Assembly (NCBI RefSeq): GCF_003254395.2
Contig: NC_037648.1
Span: 13,206,330 to 13,270,329, forward strand
DNA: 64,000 nt
Source: Apis mellifera
Lineage: Eukaryota; Arthropoda; Insecta; Hymenoptera; Apidae
Direction: 5' to 3'
Below are positions 61,430 to 64,000 of the stretch, one piece after another; the first letter of the stretch is position 1, and every line of letters starts with the position of its first letter. A program made the position numbers and the translations under genes. The notes below the pieces were generated by a model, which was given only the letters and a program-made list of their open reading frames with translations, did no database searches and was not told the DNA's origin.

Positions 61430-64000
61430 TATTTTTTTAGGTACCAACTTACTTAGTTAGGTACTAATCCCTGTATCTGTGATCCAGATACGAGAATGTG
61501 ATATTGTGATCCATGTGATACGAGAAAATATTTGTGTTATTATTATTATTGTGATAAAGATACGTTTGTGGAGAGAGAATAAGTTGTTAAGGAAAGAATT
61601 GGTGTAAGAAAAATTGTATTGGTCATTATTAGAAGGAAAAAAGGAAGGTAAGGGAAAGTTTGTTCCTGGTTACCTGTAATAATCCTGTCCATTATGACCT
61701 AGATGATGTGAGAACACAATATTGTTGATTATTTTCATTCAAACTTTCATTCAACTTTCAGGTAAATTTCTTAAAACTTATTATTATTGGAACATGTAAG
61801 ATAAAAGTGTTAATTCTGGAAGGAGTAATGTTATTTTTAAAAGTCCATTGTGATTTGATATGATATGTAAATATTCTACTCTGAATTATATTCTCTGATT
61901 ATTCAACTTACAAGTAAATTTTTTCTGAAAAATTGTTCAGATAAATCATTCATAATTCTAGAAAAAGTAAGTTATTGTTAGAAGAATTATTAGAAGAAGG
62001 AGAAACACAATGGAAAGTTTATTCTTGTTTATTTAGATACTAATCTCATTTATTATGATCTAGGTGACATGATATAACATGAGGACATACAATTTTCTAT
62101 TTTCATTCAATCTTTAGGTAAGTTTCTTAACAATTATTATTATTTTTGTAACAAGATAAATCATTAATTCTAGAAAGAGAAAGTTATTATTAATATTAGA
62201 AGAAGAAACTTTCTGTTTCTTTTCACTTGGTTAAATATAAACATTTTTATTATTCATTCATTATAATCTAAATGATGTGATGAGAATACACAATTCTAAA
62301 CATTCTCTGACTATTCAAATACATTTCTTCTGAAAAATTATTATTATTGTAACAAACACAGTAGAAAAAGTAAGTTATTATTATAGTATTAGAAAAAAAA
62401 GAAACATAAAGTTTATAAATCTAGATGATATGATGTAATGAGAATGCACAATTCTACTCTAAACATTCTTTGACTATTCAAAGTTCATTTTCCAAATACA
62501 TTTCTTCTGAAAAAAATAATTATTACTGTAACAAACATATAAATTACATTCTAGAAAGAGAAAGTTATGATTAATATTATTAGAAGAAGAAGAAACAAAG
62601 TTTAAAAATCTAGATGACATAATATGATGCACAATATAGAATGCACATAATAGAATGCACAATTCTATTTTAAACATTCTCTAACTATTCAATTTCCAAG
62701 TAAATTTCTTTTGAAAAATTATTATTATTGTAACAAACACATAGAAAAAGTAAGTTATTATTATAGTATTAGAAAAAGAAGAAACATAAAGTTTATAAAT
62801 ATAAACATTTTCATTATTCATCCATTATAATCTGGATGATATAATATGATGAGAATGCACAATTCTACTTTAAACATTCTCTAACTGTTCAATTTTCAAA
62901 TATATTTCTTTTGAAAAATAATTATTACTGTAACAAACACATAAATCCTCAATTCTAGAAAGAGTAAGTTATTATTAGTATTATTGGAAGAAGAAGAAAC
63001 ATAAAATTTCTTCTCACTTTCTTAAATATAAACATTTTCATTATTCAATTATAATCTAGATGATATGATATGATGAAAATACACTTCTTCTGAAAAATAA
63101 TTATTACAAGCACATAAATCCCCAATTCTAGAAAGAGCAAATTAATATTATAGTATTAGAAGAAGAAGAAACATAAATATAAACATTTTCATTATTCATC
63201 CATTATGATCTGAATAATATGATATGATGAGAATGCACAATTCTAAACATTCTCTAACTATTCAACTTCCAAATACATTTCTTCTGAAAAATAATTATTA
63301 CTGTAACAAAACACATAAATCACCAATTCCAGAAAGAGTAAGTTATTATTACTATATATTATTGTAACAAATATATAAATCATCAATTCTAAAAAGAATA
63401 AGTTATTAGTACTATTATTAAAAGAAAAAGAAACATGAAGATTACAAATCTAAACATTTTCATTATTCATCCATTATGATCTGAATAATATGATATGATG
63501 AGAATGCACAATTCTAAACATTCTCTGACTATTCAACTTCCAAATACATTTCTTTTGAAAAATAATTATTATTGTAACAAATACATAAATCACCAATTCT
63601 AAAAAGAGTAAGTTATTATTAGTATATATTATTATAACAAATCATCAATTCTAGAAAGAGTAAGTTATTACTACTATTATTAAAAGAAGAAGAAACATGA
63701 AGATTACAAATCTAAACACTTTCATTATTCATCCATTATGATCTGAATAATGTGATATGATGAGAATGCACAATTCTAAACATTCTCTGATTGTTCAACT
63801 TCCAAATACATTTCTTCTGAAAAATAATTATTATTGTAACAAATACATAAATCACCAATTCTAAAAATAGTAAGTTATTATTACTATTATTAAAAGAAGA
63901 AGAAACATGAAGATTACAAATCTAAACATTTTCATTATTCATCCATTATGATCTGAATAATGTGATATGATGAGAATGCACAATTCTAAACATTCTCTGA
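61430..64000. repeat. Large diverged tandem array running off the window
   Basis: Recurrent blocks appear in constant order: ATCTAGATGATATGATG-like, GAGAATGCACAATTCTA, AACATTCTCTGA, CAAATACATTTCTTCTGAA, ATTATTATTGTAACAAA, AATTCTAGAAAGAGTAAG and AGAAGAAGAAACAT. GAGAATGCACAATTCTA starts at about 62851, 63229, 63500, 63762 and 63972, giving spacings of 378, 271, 262 and 210 bp; partial copies fill the longer interval. Copies to the right are more alike, and those left of 62.3 kb are decayed. It is non-coding. Confidence 0.93.

Noticed and set aside
61438..61470. A word resembling the mariner end (CTTACTTAGTTAGGTAC)
   Set aside because: Only about ten bases match the mariner repeat and there is no partner end or flanking TA pair.
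1..64000. Search by eye for CRISPR arrays, bacterial operons, rRNA, complete tRNA genes or known insect microRNAs
   Set aside because: None was seen; the direct repeats here are tandem without unique spacers, and the genes have eukaryotic introns.

Overview
The window looks like nuclear DNA from a bee, most likely the honey bee genus Apis. I infer this from short GT-AG introns, intron-dense genes in very AT-rich DNA (about 4-30 kb), a switch to CpG-rich gene-poor DNA to the right, a mariner element whose termini look like the mellifera-type family, and protein sequences that read as insect orthologues. The species is an inference; no marker was searched.

Left part (1-5.3 kb): gene-free DNA, one decayed 1,212-bp mariner element (1098-2309) and an unrecognised 47-codon exon on the minus strand (3992-4132).

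Central gene cluster (5.3-29.6 kb): seven single-copy genes strictly alternate in strand: nessun dorma/SHCBP1-like (-), ARL2BP (+), Nup93 (-), CYLD (+), MAF1 (-), WDR59 (+), AHCY (-). There are three head-to-head pairs with probable shared promoter regions and three tail-to-tail pairs. Exon-intron models were assembled by hand and all keep an open frame: 543, 169, 824, 784, 234, 972 and 433 residues, close to the usual family lengths. MAF1 and WDR59, both in the TORC1 nutrient pathway, are head to head. CYLD has a phase-compatible candidate alternative first exon inside intron 3.

Next (30-32.5 kb): two axonemal genes in tandem on the minus strand, LRRC23 and a small CFAP97-domain protein. A foldback repeat carrying a cluster of AGATGGCGCT-like motifs lies between LRRC23 and AHCY.

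Right part (32.5-64 kb): the only confident gene is CBF-beta/Big brother (35,378-42,881, +), the partner of Runt-domain factors. It has a 6.3-kb second intron holding two variable tandem repeats. From 42.9 kb to the end I see no convincing gene. The region has GC-rich patches, microsatellites and three large AT-rich tandem-repeat arrays (56.3-58.0, 60.0-60.8 and 61.4-64.0 kb); the last runs off the window.
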